Positions 1-9,059 of a DNA stretch of 64,000 nucleotides are shown one piece after another. The DNA comes from Rikenellaceae bacterium (GTDB taxonomy: Bacteria > Bacteroidota > Bacteroidia > Bacteroidales > Rikenellaceae), in contig SUZG01000009.1 in the NCBI GenBank assembly GCA_015060015.1, positions 23,945 to 87,944 of the forward strand, in the 5' to 3' direction. Below the pieces are notes generated by a model that was given only the letters and a program-made list of their open reading frames with translations, ran no database searches and had not been told where the DNA came from. Made by a program: the position numbers and the translations under genes. Numbering within the stretch: the first letter of the stretch is position 1; each line of letters begins with the position of its first letter.

Positions 1-260
1 ACCCCGCCTCAACAAATTCGGGCATCAGCTGCAACTCCTCGACAGCCTTGCATACGGCGTCGTAGTCGGCAACCCACGACTTGATGGCTGCCACCCTACG
101 CAGCTGCTTCTGAGCCGCCTCGGCATCCTCCCAGAAGGTGGGGTCCTGTGTCTTCTCCTCCTCGTTTTGGAGGTCTATTCTTCGCTGTGCGATGTCAAAG
201 ACACCTCCCCAACGAATCCTGTCGTCTTATAGCCTCTTTAATCTGTTCTTCGGAAATCAT
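1..260 (-). CDS. prfB: Peptide chain release factor 2, N-terminal part (runs off the window start), expressed through a +1 programmed frameshift
   Basis: Minus strand: ATG (260) MISEEQIKEAIRRQDSLGRCL-TGA (197-195). A +1 shift at CTT-TGA-C restores DIAQRRIDLQNEEEKTQDPTFWEDAEAAQKQ..., typical RF2 N-terminus. Confidence 0.88.
194..210 (-). promoter_or_regulatory. prfB programmed +1 frameshift signal (SD-like GGGGAGG upstream of CTTTGAC)
   Basis: Minus-strand GGGGAGGTGTCTTTGAC; same layout as the classic RF2 site (SD-like element, short spacer, CUU UGA C). Confidence 0.88.
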
Positions 261-281
261 ATATCAGAAATTCAAAATGTG

Positions 282-374
282 CTTAAAGAATTTAGAGAAA
301 TTAAGGAGGTTAGAGAAATATTTCAGCATTGCTGTCAATTCACTAAACTCCTTAAATTCATCAATTTCTAAATT
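282..374. repeat. Inverted repeat with arms of degenerate 9-bp units (GAATTTAGG-like)
   Basis: aaagaatttagagaaattaaggaggttagagaaat ... tcactaaactccttaaattcatcaatttctaa; arms complementary with 9-nt period. Confidence 0.7.
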
Positions 375-401
375 TTATATCCATCGCCAAAAACTCTTTA
401 T

Positions 402-501
402 GATTAGGCTATTTTAAGACTGGTCGCAGTGGGCGAAAGCGGAGCATACTTAGGCGTATGTGAGCATTTCGCACGCAAGCCAGGCGCCAAAAGAGCCAAT
501 C
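402..501 (+). repeat. ~100-nt stem-loop repeat, copy 1 (core GCATACTTAGGCGTATGTGAG)
   Basis: Outer arms GATTAGGCTATTTTAAGACTGG / CCAGGCGCCAAAAGAGCCAATC, inner arms GCGAAAGC / GCATTTCGC; related to copies at 26.6 and 45.4 kb. Confidence 0.75.
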
Positions 502-512
502 AGAAGGAGTCT

Positions 513-1991
513 TTACTCTATCTCCCAATCTACGCCGTCCTTACGGTCTTTCACGCGGATACCTATGGCTGTGAGTTCGTTACGAATCTTATCCGATGTA
601 GCCCAATCCTTGTTGGCCTTGGCCTCCTGACGCACCGAGAGAATCATATCGACAACAGTTTTGAGCATATCGCTACCGCCTGCGGCACTCTCCGCCTTCT
701 CGTTACGAAGTCCGAGGATATCGAATACATAGAGGTTGAATACTCGCTTCAACTCCTCCAAATCCTCGGCAGAAATGGTCTGACCCTCGGCAATCTGATT
801 GATGATACGTACATAGTCGAAGAGGTGCGAGATAACGATTGGCGAGTTCAAATCGTCGTCCATAGCCTCGCGGCAACGCTTTTCAAGGTCGGCAACCACC
901 ACACCCTCGGATGTAACAGCCGATGGCTTTAACTTACCCAGAGTCTCCACGCCCTTCATCAGGCGGTCGAAGCCCTTCTCGGCAGCCTGCAAAGCGGCAT
1001 TCGAAAAGTCAAGCGTTGAACGATAGTGTGCCTGAAGGATAAAGAAACGGATAGTCATCGGAGAGTATGGCTGCTCCAGCTTGGGATGAGTTCCCGCAAA
1101 GAGTTGCTCGGCTGTGATAAAATTACCATACGCCTTACCCATCTTCTGACCATCGATGGTAATCATATTGTTATGCACCCAATAACGAGCCGAATCCTTG
1201 CCCAAAGCGGCCGTAGCCTGTGCAATCTCGCACTCATGGTGGGGGAACATCAAGTCCATACCGCCACCGTGGATATCGAACTGCTCGCCAAGATACTTGC
1301 ACGACATAGCCGAGCACTCCATGTGCCAGCCGGGGAAGCCGTCTGACCAGGGCGAGGGCCAACGCATAATATGCTCGGGCGAAGCCTTCTTCCACAGAGC
1401 AAAGTCGAAAGAGTTGCGTTTATCACTCTGGCCATCCAGCTCGCGTGTGTTGGCTACAATGTCATCGAGGTTACGTCCCGACAACTTACCATAGTGATAG
1501 TCTTTGTTATACTTCTCGACATCGAAATATACCGAGCCGTTTGACTCATAGGCATAACCGGCATCAAAGATGCGTTTCACAAACTCAATCTGCTCGATGA
1601 TGTGACCCGAAGCGTGTGGCTCGATAGAGGGCGTGAGAACATTCAACTGCTCCATAGCCTTATGGTAGCGTTCGGTATAGTAGTGAGCAACCTCCATAGG
1701 CTCCAACTGCTCCAAGCGTGCCTTCTTTGCAATCTTATCCTCTCCCTCGTCGGCGTCGTGCTCCAAGTGGCCTACATCGGTGATGTTACGCACATAACGC
1801 ACCTTGTAGCCCGATGCTTTGAGGTAACGGAACAACAGGTCAAATGTAATCGAGGGGCGGGCGTGTCCCAAATGTGGGTCGCCATATACTGTCGGGCCGC
1901 AGACATACATACCTACGCGGCCTTCATTCAAGGGCTCAAACACCTCCTTGCGGCGGGTGAGTGTATTGTATAAAACGAGTTTTGACTCCAT
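513..1991 (-). CDS. cysS: Cysteinyl-tRNA synthetase
   Basis: [21 protein letters not shown]...[36 protein letters not shown] motifs. Confidence 0.97.
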   Translation of the reverse strand: MESKLVLYNTLTRRKEVFEPLNEGRVGMYVCGPTVYGDPHLGHARPSITFDLLFRYLKASGYKVRYVRNITDVGHLEHDADEGEDKIAKKARLEQLEPMEVAHYYTERYHKAMEQLNVLTPSIEPHASGHIIEQIEFVKRIFDAGYAYESNGSVYFDVEKYNKDYHYGKLSGRNLDDIVANTRELDGQSDKRNSFDFALWKKASPEHIMRWPSPWSDGFPGWHMECSAMSCKYLGEQFDIHGGGMDLMFPHHECEIAQATAALGKDSARYWVHNNMITIDGQKMGKAYGNFITAEQLFAGTHPKLEQPYSPMTIRFFILQAHYRSTLDFSNAALQAAEKGFDRLMKGVETLGKLKPSAVTSEGVVVADLEKRCREAMDDDLNSPIVISHLFDYVRIINQIAEGQTISAEDLEELKRVFNLYVFDILGLRNEKAESAAGGSDMLKTVVDMILSVRQEAKANKDWATSDKIRNELTAIGIRVKDRKDGVDWEIE

Positions 1992-2266
1992 AGTTTTGGT
2001 ATTTTTGACAAAGATAGCGTTTTTTCAGCGAATAATACCCACTCGCAACCAATTTATTCCGTTTTTGTTAAACAAATCCCGTCTTGTTTTACCAATGGCA
2101 TCGGGCAAAGCAGAAAAACAGTGGAAATGCAAAATAACCTTTTCTGTTTTGCGTTAATTTTGTATCTTTGTCCGATTATACTCTTCCCGAAAGGAGAATC
2201 GCCACCCTACGGGTGGTTGCCGGCGGAGGAGAAAATTGACAGAATAGAATTTAAGATCAGGATATT

Positions 2267-5200
2267 ATGAATTTCAAACGCTGGGACAGAATCACAGGTT
2301 GGGTGGTATTTGCCATTGCTGCAGCCACCTATTTGCTCACTATGGAGCCGTCATCCTCGCTTTGGGATTGTGCCGAGTTTATCGCCACATCCTATAAGCT
2401 GGAAGTAGGACACCCTCCCGGAGCACCTCTCTTTATGCTTATGGCCCGCATTGCGACTATGTTCGCCCCCTCGACCTACTATGTTCCGCATATGGTCAAT
2501 GGGCTGAACTGCCTTGCAAGTGCCTTCTGCATACTCTTCCTCTTCTGGTCAATCACGCACCTCGCACGCCGCGTATTCTCAACCGCAGGGCGAGAGTTCG
2601 GCGACAGAGAGAAGTTAGCGTCGCTGGGAGCAGGCGTTGTGGGTGCTTTGGCCTACACCTTTACTGACACATTCTGGTTCTCGGCCGTTGAGGGTGAGGT
2701 ATATGCCCTGTCGTCGATGTTTACAGCACTTGTCGTCTGGCTGATGCTCAAATGGGAGGAGCAGGCCGATGAGCCGCACTCTACGCGATGGATTATACTC
2801 ATTGCCTACCTTACGGGTTTGTCTATCGGTGTGCATCTGCTCAACCTGCTTACCATACCTGCGTTGGTGTTTATCTACTACTTCCGCAAGTATCAGAACA
2901 TCACATTCAAGGGCATCATCTATGCTACGCTTATAGCACTCGCCATTCTGGGCTTCATCAATGGCATAATCATACCCTACACCGTCTATGTCGGTGCCAT
3001 GGTCGATCTCTTCTTTGTGAACACACTCGGTCTGCCCGTCAATCTGGGTATCGTAGTCTTTGCACTCACGGCCTTTGCAGCACTCTTCTATGGCGTATAT
3101 CGCACACATAAAGCAGGCCGCAAGATATGGAATCTTATCCTGCTCTCGGTACTGATGATACTCATCGGCTTCTCGTCTTATGCTACGGTTACGATTCGTG
3201 CCGTTGCCAACCCGCCGATGAACAGCAACAACCCGAACAACCCGCACGCACTGCTCGCTGTGTTGAATCGCGACCAGTATGGTGCTCGTCCGCTTATCTA
3301 TGGTCCCTACTACTCGGCCCCGATTGAGAGCTACGAGGAGTCGGACTCATACTTCTACGACAAGGAGGCCAAGCGTTACCGCAAGGCTACACGCCTCACG
3401 GGCTACACCTACCCTTCGGAGTTTATGCACCTCTTCCCCCGTTTGTGGAACAGCTACAAGGGCGAGGCGGCATATAAGCCGTGGGCAGCATACCGCACAA
3501 AGCAGGACTTCATACGCGACGAGAATGGCGAGGTGATGCGTGATGAGCAGGGTCGTGCCCTGCGTGGTGAGGTGCTGGACTATGGTCGCAAGGTGTATGA
3601 CCCGACTACGGGAGAGACAATCGTTGAGCCTACATTCGGCGAGAATCTCTACTACTTCTTCACCTACCAGCTCAACTATATGTACTGGCGTTACTTTCTG
3701 TGGAACTTTGTAGGTCGTCAGGACGATATTCAGGCCGGTGCAGAGACCATCACTCACGGAAACTGGCTCTCCGGCATCAAGCCTATCGACGAGGCTTACC
3801 TCGGCCCGCAGGAGCAGCTCCCGAAGGAGATGGCCGAGAATCCGGCACGCAATACATACTTCTTCCTGCCCTTCCTTCTGGGCTTGATAGGTCTGATTTA
3901 CCATCTTAACCGCGACCAACGCAACTTTGTGGTTGTGATGTGGTTGTTCGTGATGATGGGTATCGCACTGGTGGTATATTTCAACACATCGCCCTCGGAG
4001 CCTCGCGAACGAGATTATGTATATGCAGGTTCGTTCTATGCCTTCTCGATATGGATTGGTCTGGGCGTGCTGGCGATATACGAGCTGCTGGCGTGGCTGA
4101 CCCGTCGCAACAACCGCACAATAGCTGCAACAGCGACAGCAATATGCCTCGCAGTGCCCGCTGTGCTGGCTACCGAGAACTGGGACGACCACGACCGTTC
4201 GGGCCGTACCTATGCCCGCGACGTTGGCTATAACTACCTTATGTCGGTACCGAAGAATGCCATCGTGATAAACTATGGCGACAACGACACCTTCCCCTTG
4301 TGGTACAATCAGGAGGTGGATGGCGTGCGTCCCGATGTGAGAATTATGAATTCGAGCTATCTGAGTGGCGACTGGTACATCGACGAGATGCGTACCGCTG
4401 CCAACGACGCACCCCCCGTACCATTCAGTCTGCCCGCAAGCAAATATACCTACGTAAACGATGTATTGCCCGTACGCGAAAAGGCTAACCGCACGGTGGA
4501 TATCAAGGAGCTTATGGAGTTTATCAAGTCAGAAGATGAGGCCTCGAAGATTCGTCTGATTGACGGTACGATGATGGACTACATACCGGCACGCAGCATT
4601 GCTCTGCCTGTAAATAAGGATAACGCTATCGCTGCCGGCATCGTCAAGGAGGAGGACCGCGACAAGATTGTCGATACGGTATTTATCAACATCTCGCCAC
4701 GCAAGAGCTCGCTTGACAAGAGTGAGATGATGATTCTCGACCTTCTTGCCACATTCGACTGGAAGCGTCCCATAAGCTTCACGCAGGTATATATGTTGCA
4801 GGACTTTGGTCTGCTCAACTATCTGCAGTTTGACGGCTACGCATATCGTCTTGTGCCAATCCTCACACCCTACAAGTCGTCGTGGGACATAGGCCGCATA
4901 GACAGCGATGTGGCATACCCGCTGTTGATGGATACATTCCGCTATGGCAACATAGCAGACCCTGATGTGCTGGTTGATTACTTCACGCAGTATAACATCA
5001 GTGCGTCCAAATCGCGTGAGGGCTTTGCTCGCGTAGCAAAGCAGCTCATATCGGAGCAACGCAATGCAGAGGCTCTGGCTCTGCTTGACAAGGGTCTGGA
5101 AGTTATGCCGATAGAGAAGATTCGTTTCGGCGATGCCAACACTATTCCCTTCATTGAGGCATATTATATGTTGCAGGAGTGGGAGAAGGGCGATGCTCTG

Positions 5201-5458
5201 ATGCGTGCCTACATAACTCACCTGATTGAGCATATCGAGTACTATCTGCTCTTTGATGGAGTGAAGGCCAACCTTGTATCGAATCTCATCACCGAGTATA
5301 TGGACAGCCTTTCGGAGTTGTATTATATGGCAGCCTACGCCCAGCGTGATGACATCGTTCGCGAGTTGAACGACTACTATCGCACATTCGGCTACACCGA
5401 CGAGGAGCTTATCATCCCCGGACAGGATAGCGAGGAGCTGATGGACAGACCTTTGTAG
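2267..5458 (+). CDS. DUF2723 (TMEM260-like/GT117) multi-pass membrane protein
   Basis: N-terminus WDRITGWVVFAIAAATYLLTMEPSSSLWDCAEFIATSYKLEVGHPPGAPLF is characteristic of DUF2723. Confidence 0.9.
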   Translation: MNFKRWDRITGWVVFAIAAATYLLTMEPSSSLWDCAEFIATSYKLEVGHPPGAPLFMLMARIATMFAPSTYYVPHMVNGLNCLASAFCILFLFWSITHLARRVFSTAGREFGDREKLASLGAGVVGALAYTFTDTFWFSAVEGEVYALSSMFTALVVWLMLKWEEQADEPHSTRWIILIAYLTGLSIGVHLLNLLTIPALVFIYYFRKYQNITFKGIIYATLIALAILGFINGIIIPYTVYVGAMVDLFFVNTLGLPVNLGIVVFALTAFAALFYGVYRTHKAGRKIWNLILLSVLMILIGFSSYATVTIRAVANPPMNSNNPNNPHALLAVLNRDQYGARPLIYGPYYSAPIESYEESDSYFYDKEAKRYRKATRLTGYTYPSEFMHLFPRLWNSYKGEAAYKPWAAYRTKQDFIRDENGEVMRDEQGRALRGEVLDYGRKVYDPTTGETIVEPTFGENLYYFFTYQLNYMYWRYFLWNFVGRQDDIQAGAETITHGNWLSGIKPIDEAYLGPQEQLPKEMAENPARNTYFFLPFLLGLIGLIYHLNRDQRNFVVVMWLFVMMGIALVVYFNTSPSEPRERDYVYAGSFYAFSIWIGLGVLAIYELLAWLTRRNNRTIAATATAICLAVPAVLATENWDDHDRSGRTYARDVGYNYLMSVPKNAIVINYGDNDTFPLWYNQEVDGVRPDVRIMNSSYLSGDWYIDEMRTAANDAPPVPFSLPASKYTYVNDVLPVREKANRTVDIKELMEFIKSEDEASKIRLIDGTMMDYIPARSIALPVNKDNAIAAGIVKEEDRDKIVDTVFINISPRKSSLDKSEMMILDLLATFDWKRPISFTQVYMLQDFGLLNYLQFDGYAYRLVPILTPYKSSWDIGRIDSDVAYPLLMDTFRYGNIADPDVLVDYFTQYNISASKSREGFARVAKQLISEQRNAEALALLDKGLEVMPIEKIRFGDANTIPFIEAYYMLQEWEKGDALMRAYITHLIEHIEYYLLFDGVKANLVSNLITEYMDSLSELYYMAAYAQRDDIVRELNDYYRTFGYTDEELIIPGQDSEELMDRPL

Positions 5459-5481
5459 GTCGGCATATCATATCATAGGCA

Positions 5482-5515
5482 AACAGGTCGTAAATCGGTT
5501 GATTTACGACCTGTT
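5482..5515. terminator. Long perfect hairpin AACAGGTCGTAAATC-ggtt-GATTTACGACCTGTT
   Basis: 15-bp perfect stem downstream of the DUF2723 gene, between convergent genes. Confidence 0.75.
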
Positions 5516-5728
5516 CGTTTGCTGTAACATCTTCCGTGCGGAGTGAACAACAATCAATGGCTTATTTAACAAAAAAATGGGGAAGAGCTTTCACTCATTC
5601 CCCATCCCCGCCGAAGCGGACCTAACCTAAACAACACTCGGCTGACGAATTCAAACCGACACTATACAAAGTAAACTTAACCTAACTCCCAATCGTCAGC
5701 CTTATGAAAAAACTATTTGTTCGGTTTT

Positions 5729-7624
5729 TTATTTTCTTTTATACTCCACCACTATTACCTCGTGCGGAGCTACCACCACATCATCCGAAAGCGTCACCTC
5801 CTCGCCGCTTATGACGCAACGGCCCTCCGACAGGGTTGATGCAATCTCACCATATCGTGACCAACGCAAAGGCTTGCTCTCGTTTGAATTATTCACATAT
5901 ACAAATACAGCATCGGTATCATTATATCGGAAAAAGGCATAGGTATTATCGCGACCTGCGAAGTGCATAGTACGACCCGTATGGATAACCTCCTTCGTTT
6001 TACGCCACTGCAACAGACGGCGTGTATAGTCGCTTACTATGGCGGCATCGCCCGTACGCTGCTTCTCGTCAAAGAGGTTGAGCTTGTCGCCCTCCCAGCC
6101 ACCGGGGAAATCGACACGCAGGCCACCATGTCCCTGCGACAAATCGGCTGAACGCAGAGCCATCTCATCACCCGCAAAAATCTGCGGAATACCACGCATC
6201 GTCGAGAGCAACGCCATAGCAATCTTCATTCTCGCAACATCGCCACGCACGATATCGGCTGTGCGGTCGGTGTCGTGATTGCCCGTAAAGATCATCATCT
6301 TCGACAAATCGTGATATACAAAGTCGTTTGACACAGCATCATAGACCTTCATCATACCCTCGCCCCAGCCCGGATTATCGTTAGGCAGAGCCGAGCAGAT
6401 AGCGTCACGCAACGGGAAGTCCATAATAGAGGGCAGGTGCGAATCGAAACCGTCGGCATTCTTGTTACCACCCTGCCAGTAAGCAAGCTGTGGCACATTG
6501 CCAGTCCAGCACTCGCCAACGATATTAAACGAAGGATATTCAGCCATTACAGCCTTGCACCACTCACTCATCGGGCCCTTCTCGTTGTAGGGATAGGTAT
6601 CGACACGCATACCGTCAAGGTCGGCGTACTCTACCCACCACACAGCCCACTGCTTGAAATATTGCAGCAGGTAGGGGTTATCGAGATTCATATCGGGCAT
6701 CGACACATCAAACCAGCCACTCTCCTGAACTTTCAGGTCCGACTGCGAGGCGTTGATATCCATATTTGTTCCGAAGATATTGTTGGTCTGCACATAGCCC
6801 TCCTCGAACTTATGCACCCAATCCTCAAAAGGCAGATCCTGCATCCACCAGTGCGAGATACCGCAGTGGTTGGTCACCATATCCATAATAACCTTGATGC
6901 CTCGCTTATGAGCCTCCTCGACCATTGTACGATAGAGGGCATTGTCGCCCATACGAGGGTCGATATGATAGTAATCGGCACAAGCGTAGCCGTGATACGA
7001 TGCAAAAGGCTCGTTATCGAGCAACATAGGCGTTGACCACAGAGCAGTCATACCCATATCGGCAATGTAGTCCAGATGGTCGATAACACCCTGAATATCG
7101 CCTCCATGACGGCCATAAAACTCATTGCGAGCCGCCTTATCCACCGTGCAATCGGTAGAATCGTTTGCTGCATCGCCATTGGCAAAGCGGTCAGGCATAA
7201 TAAGGTAAATCACGTCGGCCGTAGTGAAGCTCTTTCTCTCACGCGAGCCCTCACGGCGTGCTGCAATCTCATACTCCACCTTGAAGCTCTCGTCGCCCTT
7301 CGTGAAGACGAGATAGCGGCTGCCTGCCTCGGCTGTTTTGTCAATAGCAACATCCACGAAGATATAATTCGGGCTGTCGGCCTTGTGAATCTTCTCCACC
7401 TTGACACCACCACCCTCAATGCGGAGGTCATACTCGGAGATATTCTCGCCCTGAATGAGCAGCTGCAACGGCGTATTCATACCTACCCACCAAGAGAGTG
7501 GCTCTACACGGCTCACCCGACTCTCGGCATCGGCTACCGACGCGGGATCAAAAGGCTCGGTGGTGACACAGGATTGTGCCACCAGAGCCGACAATATTAT
7601 GAAAAAACTAAAAAGGTGTTTCAT
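5729..7624 (-). CDS. GH13 neopullulanase/cyclomaltodextrinase-like lipoprotein (SusA-like)
   Basis: Lipobox ...ALVAQSC; N-terminal Ig-like domain; GMRVDTYPY, NIVGECWTG, FTGNHDTDR GH13 motifs intact. Confidence 0.9.
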   Translation of the reverse strand: MKHLFSFFIILSALVAQSCVTTEPFDPASVADAESRVSRVEPLSWWVGMNTPLQLLIQGENISEYDLRIEGGGVKVEKIHKADSPNYIFVDVAIDKTAEAGSRYLVFTKGDESFKVEYEIAARREGSRERKSFTTADVIYLIMPDRFANGDAANDSTDCTVDKAARNEFYGRHGGDIQGVIDHLDYIADMGMTALWSTPMLLDNEPFASYHGYACADYYHIDPRMGDNALYRTMVEEAHKRGIKVIMDMVTNHCGISHWWMQDLPFEDWVHKFEEGYVQTNNIFGTNMDINASQSDLKVQESGWFDVSMPDMNLDNPYLLQYFKQWAVWWVEYADLDGMRVDTYPYNEKGPMSEWCKAVMAEYPSFNIVGECWTGNVPQLAYWQGGNKNADGFDSHLPSIMDFPLRDAICSALPNDNPGWGEGMMKVYDAVSNDFVYHDLSKMMIFTGNHDTDRTADIVRGDVARMKIAMALLSTMRGIPQIFAGDEMALRSADLSQGHGGLRVDFPGGWEGDKLNLFDEKQRTGDAAIVSDYTRRLLQWRKTKEVIHTGRTMHFAGRDNTYAFFRYNDTDAVFVYVNNSNESKPLRWSRYGEIASTLSEGRCVISGEEVTLSDDVVVAPHEVIVVEYKRK

Positions 7625-7663
7625 CTAAATAAGTTTTTGCCTACCCATCGAGGCGTCAATACT

Positions 7664-9058
7664 CTACTTAACAACGATATAATAGGCCCAGGGAGCCATC
7701 TCAAACTCCTGTGCGAGAGTTGCCTCCTCGCCTGTCAGACCACACTTATAGCCCTCAAAAGGCTCGGCAAACTGCACCTTCTGCGGAGAGGCTGTGAGGT
7801 TGAAAATAGCGACAACCTTATTACCCTCAACCTCGCGAGAGAAGGCCATAACATTCTCGTTCTGTGGCTCCAGGTAGTTAATCTCGCCACCTCGTTCACC
7901 GGCACAGAGTGCAGGGTTTGAGTGACGCATAGCATTCAGCGACTTATAGTAGTCGGTCCACTCGTTTGTCTCCCACGCCTCTACGGGGTCCTTCTCGAAG
8001 AACTCGAAGCGGTCGTTATAACCAATCTCCTGACCCGTATAAACCAATGGCTGGCCCTGTGGCAAAACATAGGTGAGTGCCGCCATAGTCCTGACAGCAT
8101 CGCCCAGACGTTCAAACTCGGTTCCCGCCCAAGAGTTCTCGTCGTGATTTGAGGTAAACATCAGACGCATAGCCTCACGAGGATAGTTCTGTGCATCGCG
8201 TGCGATATACTCCTTCAAATCGGCAACGGTCTTGGTATCGGTCTTGATAGTGCCATCGCCTGCGACATTCTTCGTCTCGCTGCCGCCCTTGGCCATAGCA
8301 TTCATCATATGGTGCAACTCCCACGCATAGGTCGCATTGAAGCCGCACTCGTGCAACCACGACTCCTCGCCCTCGGCCAGAAGATACACATCGGGGTTGA
8401 TAGCCTTCACAGCAGCCCACGCCTCCTTCCAATAGTCGGCAGGCACCTTGTAGGCCACATCGCAACGATAGCCATCCAGACCAAGCTCAATCCAATAGCA
8501 GAGAGCATCGGTCATAGCCTGACGCATATCGGCATTCTCGTAGTTCAATGATGCGATATCGGTCCAGTCGTACTCCACGATAGGCAGATCGGTTGCGGGG
8601 TCAATCTTATACCAATCCTTCTTACCCTCCTGCCACCACTTGGCATCGCGTGAGGTATGGTTTGCCACCCAGTCGGTGATGACCTTGAAGCCCTGCTCGT
8701 GAGCCGCCGCAAGGAAACTCTTGAAATCCTCCAAAGTACCGAATTCCGGATTGATAGCCTTATAATCAACGATTGAGTAATAAGAACCCAATGTACCCTT
8801 ACGGCCATCTACTCCGATGGGATGAATAGGCATAAGCCAGATGATATCAACGCCCAGCTCTTTCAGGAAAGGCAAGCGAGCCTCGGCAGCAGCGAAAGTA
8901 CCCTCCGGCGACTGCTGACGGATATTCATCTCATATACTACGGCATCGTAGGCCCACTCGGGAGCTGACGATGGCTGCACCTCGGGTGCTGTTGCACAGC
9001 TGCTCAACACCAATGCAAGCAACAGGCTGAATGTGGTAAAAATAGTATTCGGTTTCAT
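7664..9058 (-). CDS. GH13 alpha-amylase family lipoprotein
   Basis: LVLSSC lipobox; GLDGYRCDVAYK, YLLAEGEE, FTSNHDENS. Confidence 0.92.
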   Translation of the reverse strand: MKPNTIFTTFSLLLALVLSSCATAPEVQPSSAPEWAYDAVVYEMNIRQQSPEGTFAAAEARLPFLKELGVDIIWLMPIHPIGVDGRKGTLGSYYSIVDYKAINPEFGTLEDFKSFLAAAHEQGFKVITDWVANHTSRDAKWWQEGKKDWYKIDPATDLPIVEYDWTDIASLNYENADMRQAMTDALCYWIELGLDGYRCDVAYKVPADYWKEAWAAVKAINPDVYLLAEGEESWLHECGFNATYAWELHHMMNAMAKGGSETKNVAGDGTIKTDTKTVADLKEYIARDAQNYPREAMRLMFTSNHDENSWAGTEFERLGDAVRTMAALTYVLPQGQPLVYTGQEIGYNDRFEFFEKDPVEAWETNEWTDYYKSLNAMRHSNPALCAGERGGEINYLEPQNENVMAFSREVEGNKVVAIFNLTASPQKVQFAEPFEGYKCGLTGEEATLAQEFEMAPWAYYIVVK

Positions 9059-9059
9059 C

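Noticed and set aside
138-417. Small + strand ORFs at the window start
   Set aside because: They overlap prfB and the 9-mer palindrome; the peptide LKEFREIKEVREIF..NSLNSLNS is just translated repeat.
3347-4192. 281-aa minus ORF inside the DUF2723 gene
   Set aside because: Antisense, low-complexity translation, fully overlapped by a convincing CDS.
7076-7921. 281-aa + strand ORF (and others at 6437, 9033, 9750)
   Set aside because: Antisense to GH13 genes with intact motifs; coding-strand codon bias explains the open frames.
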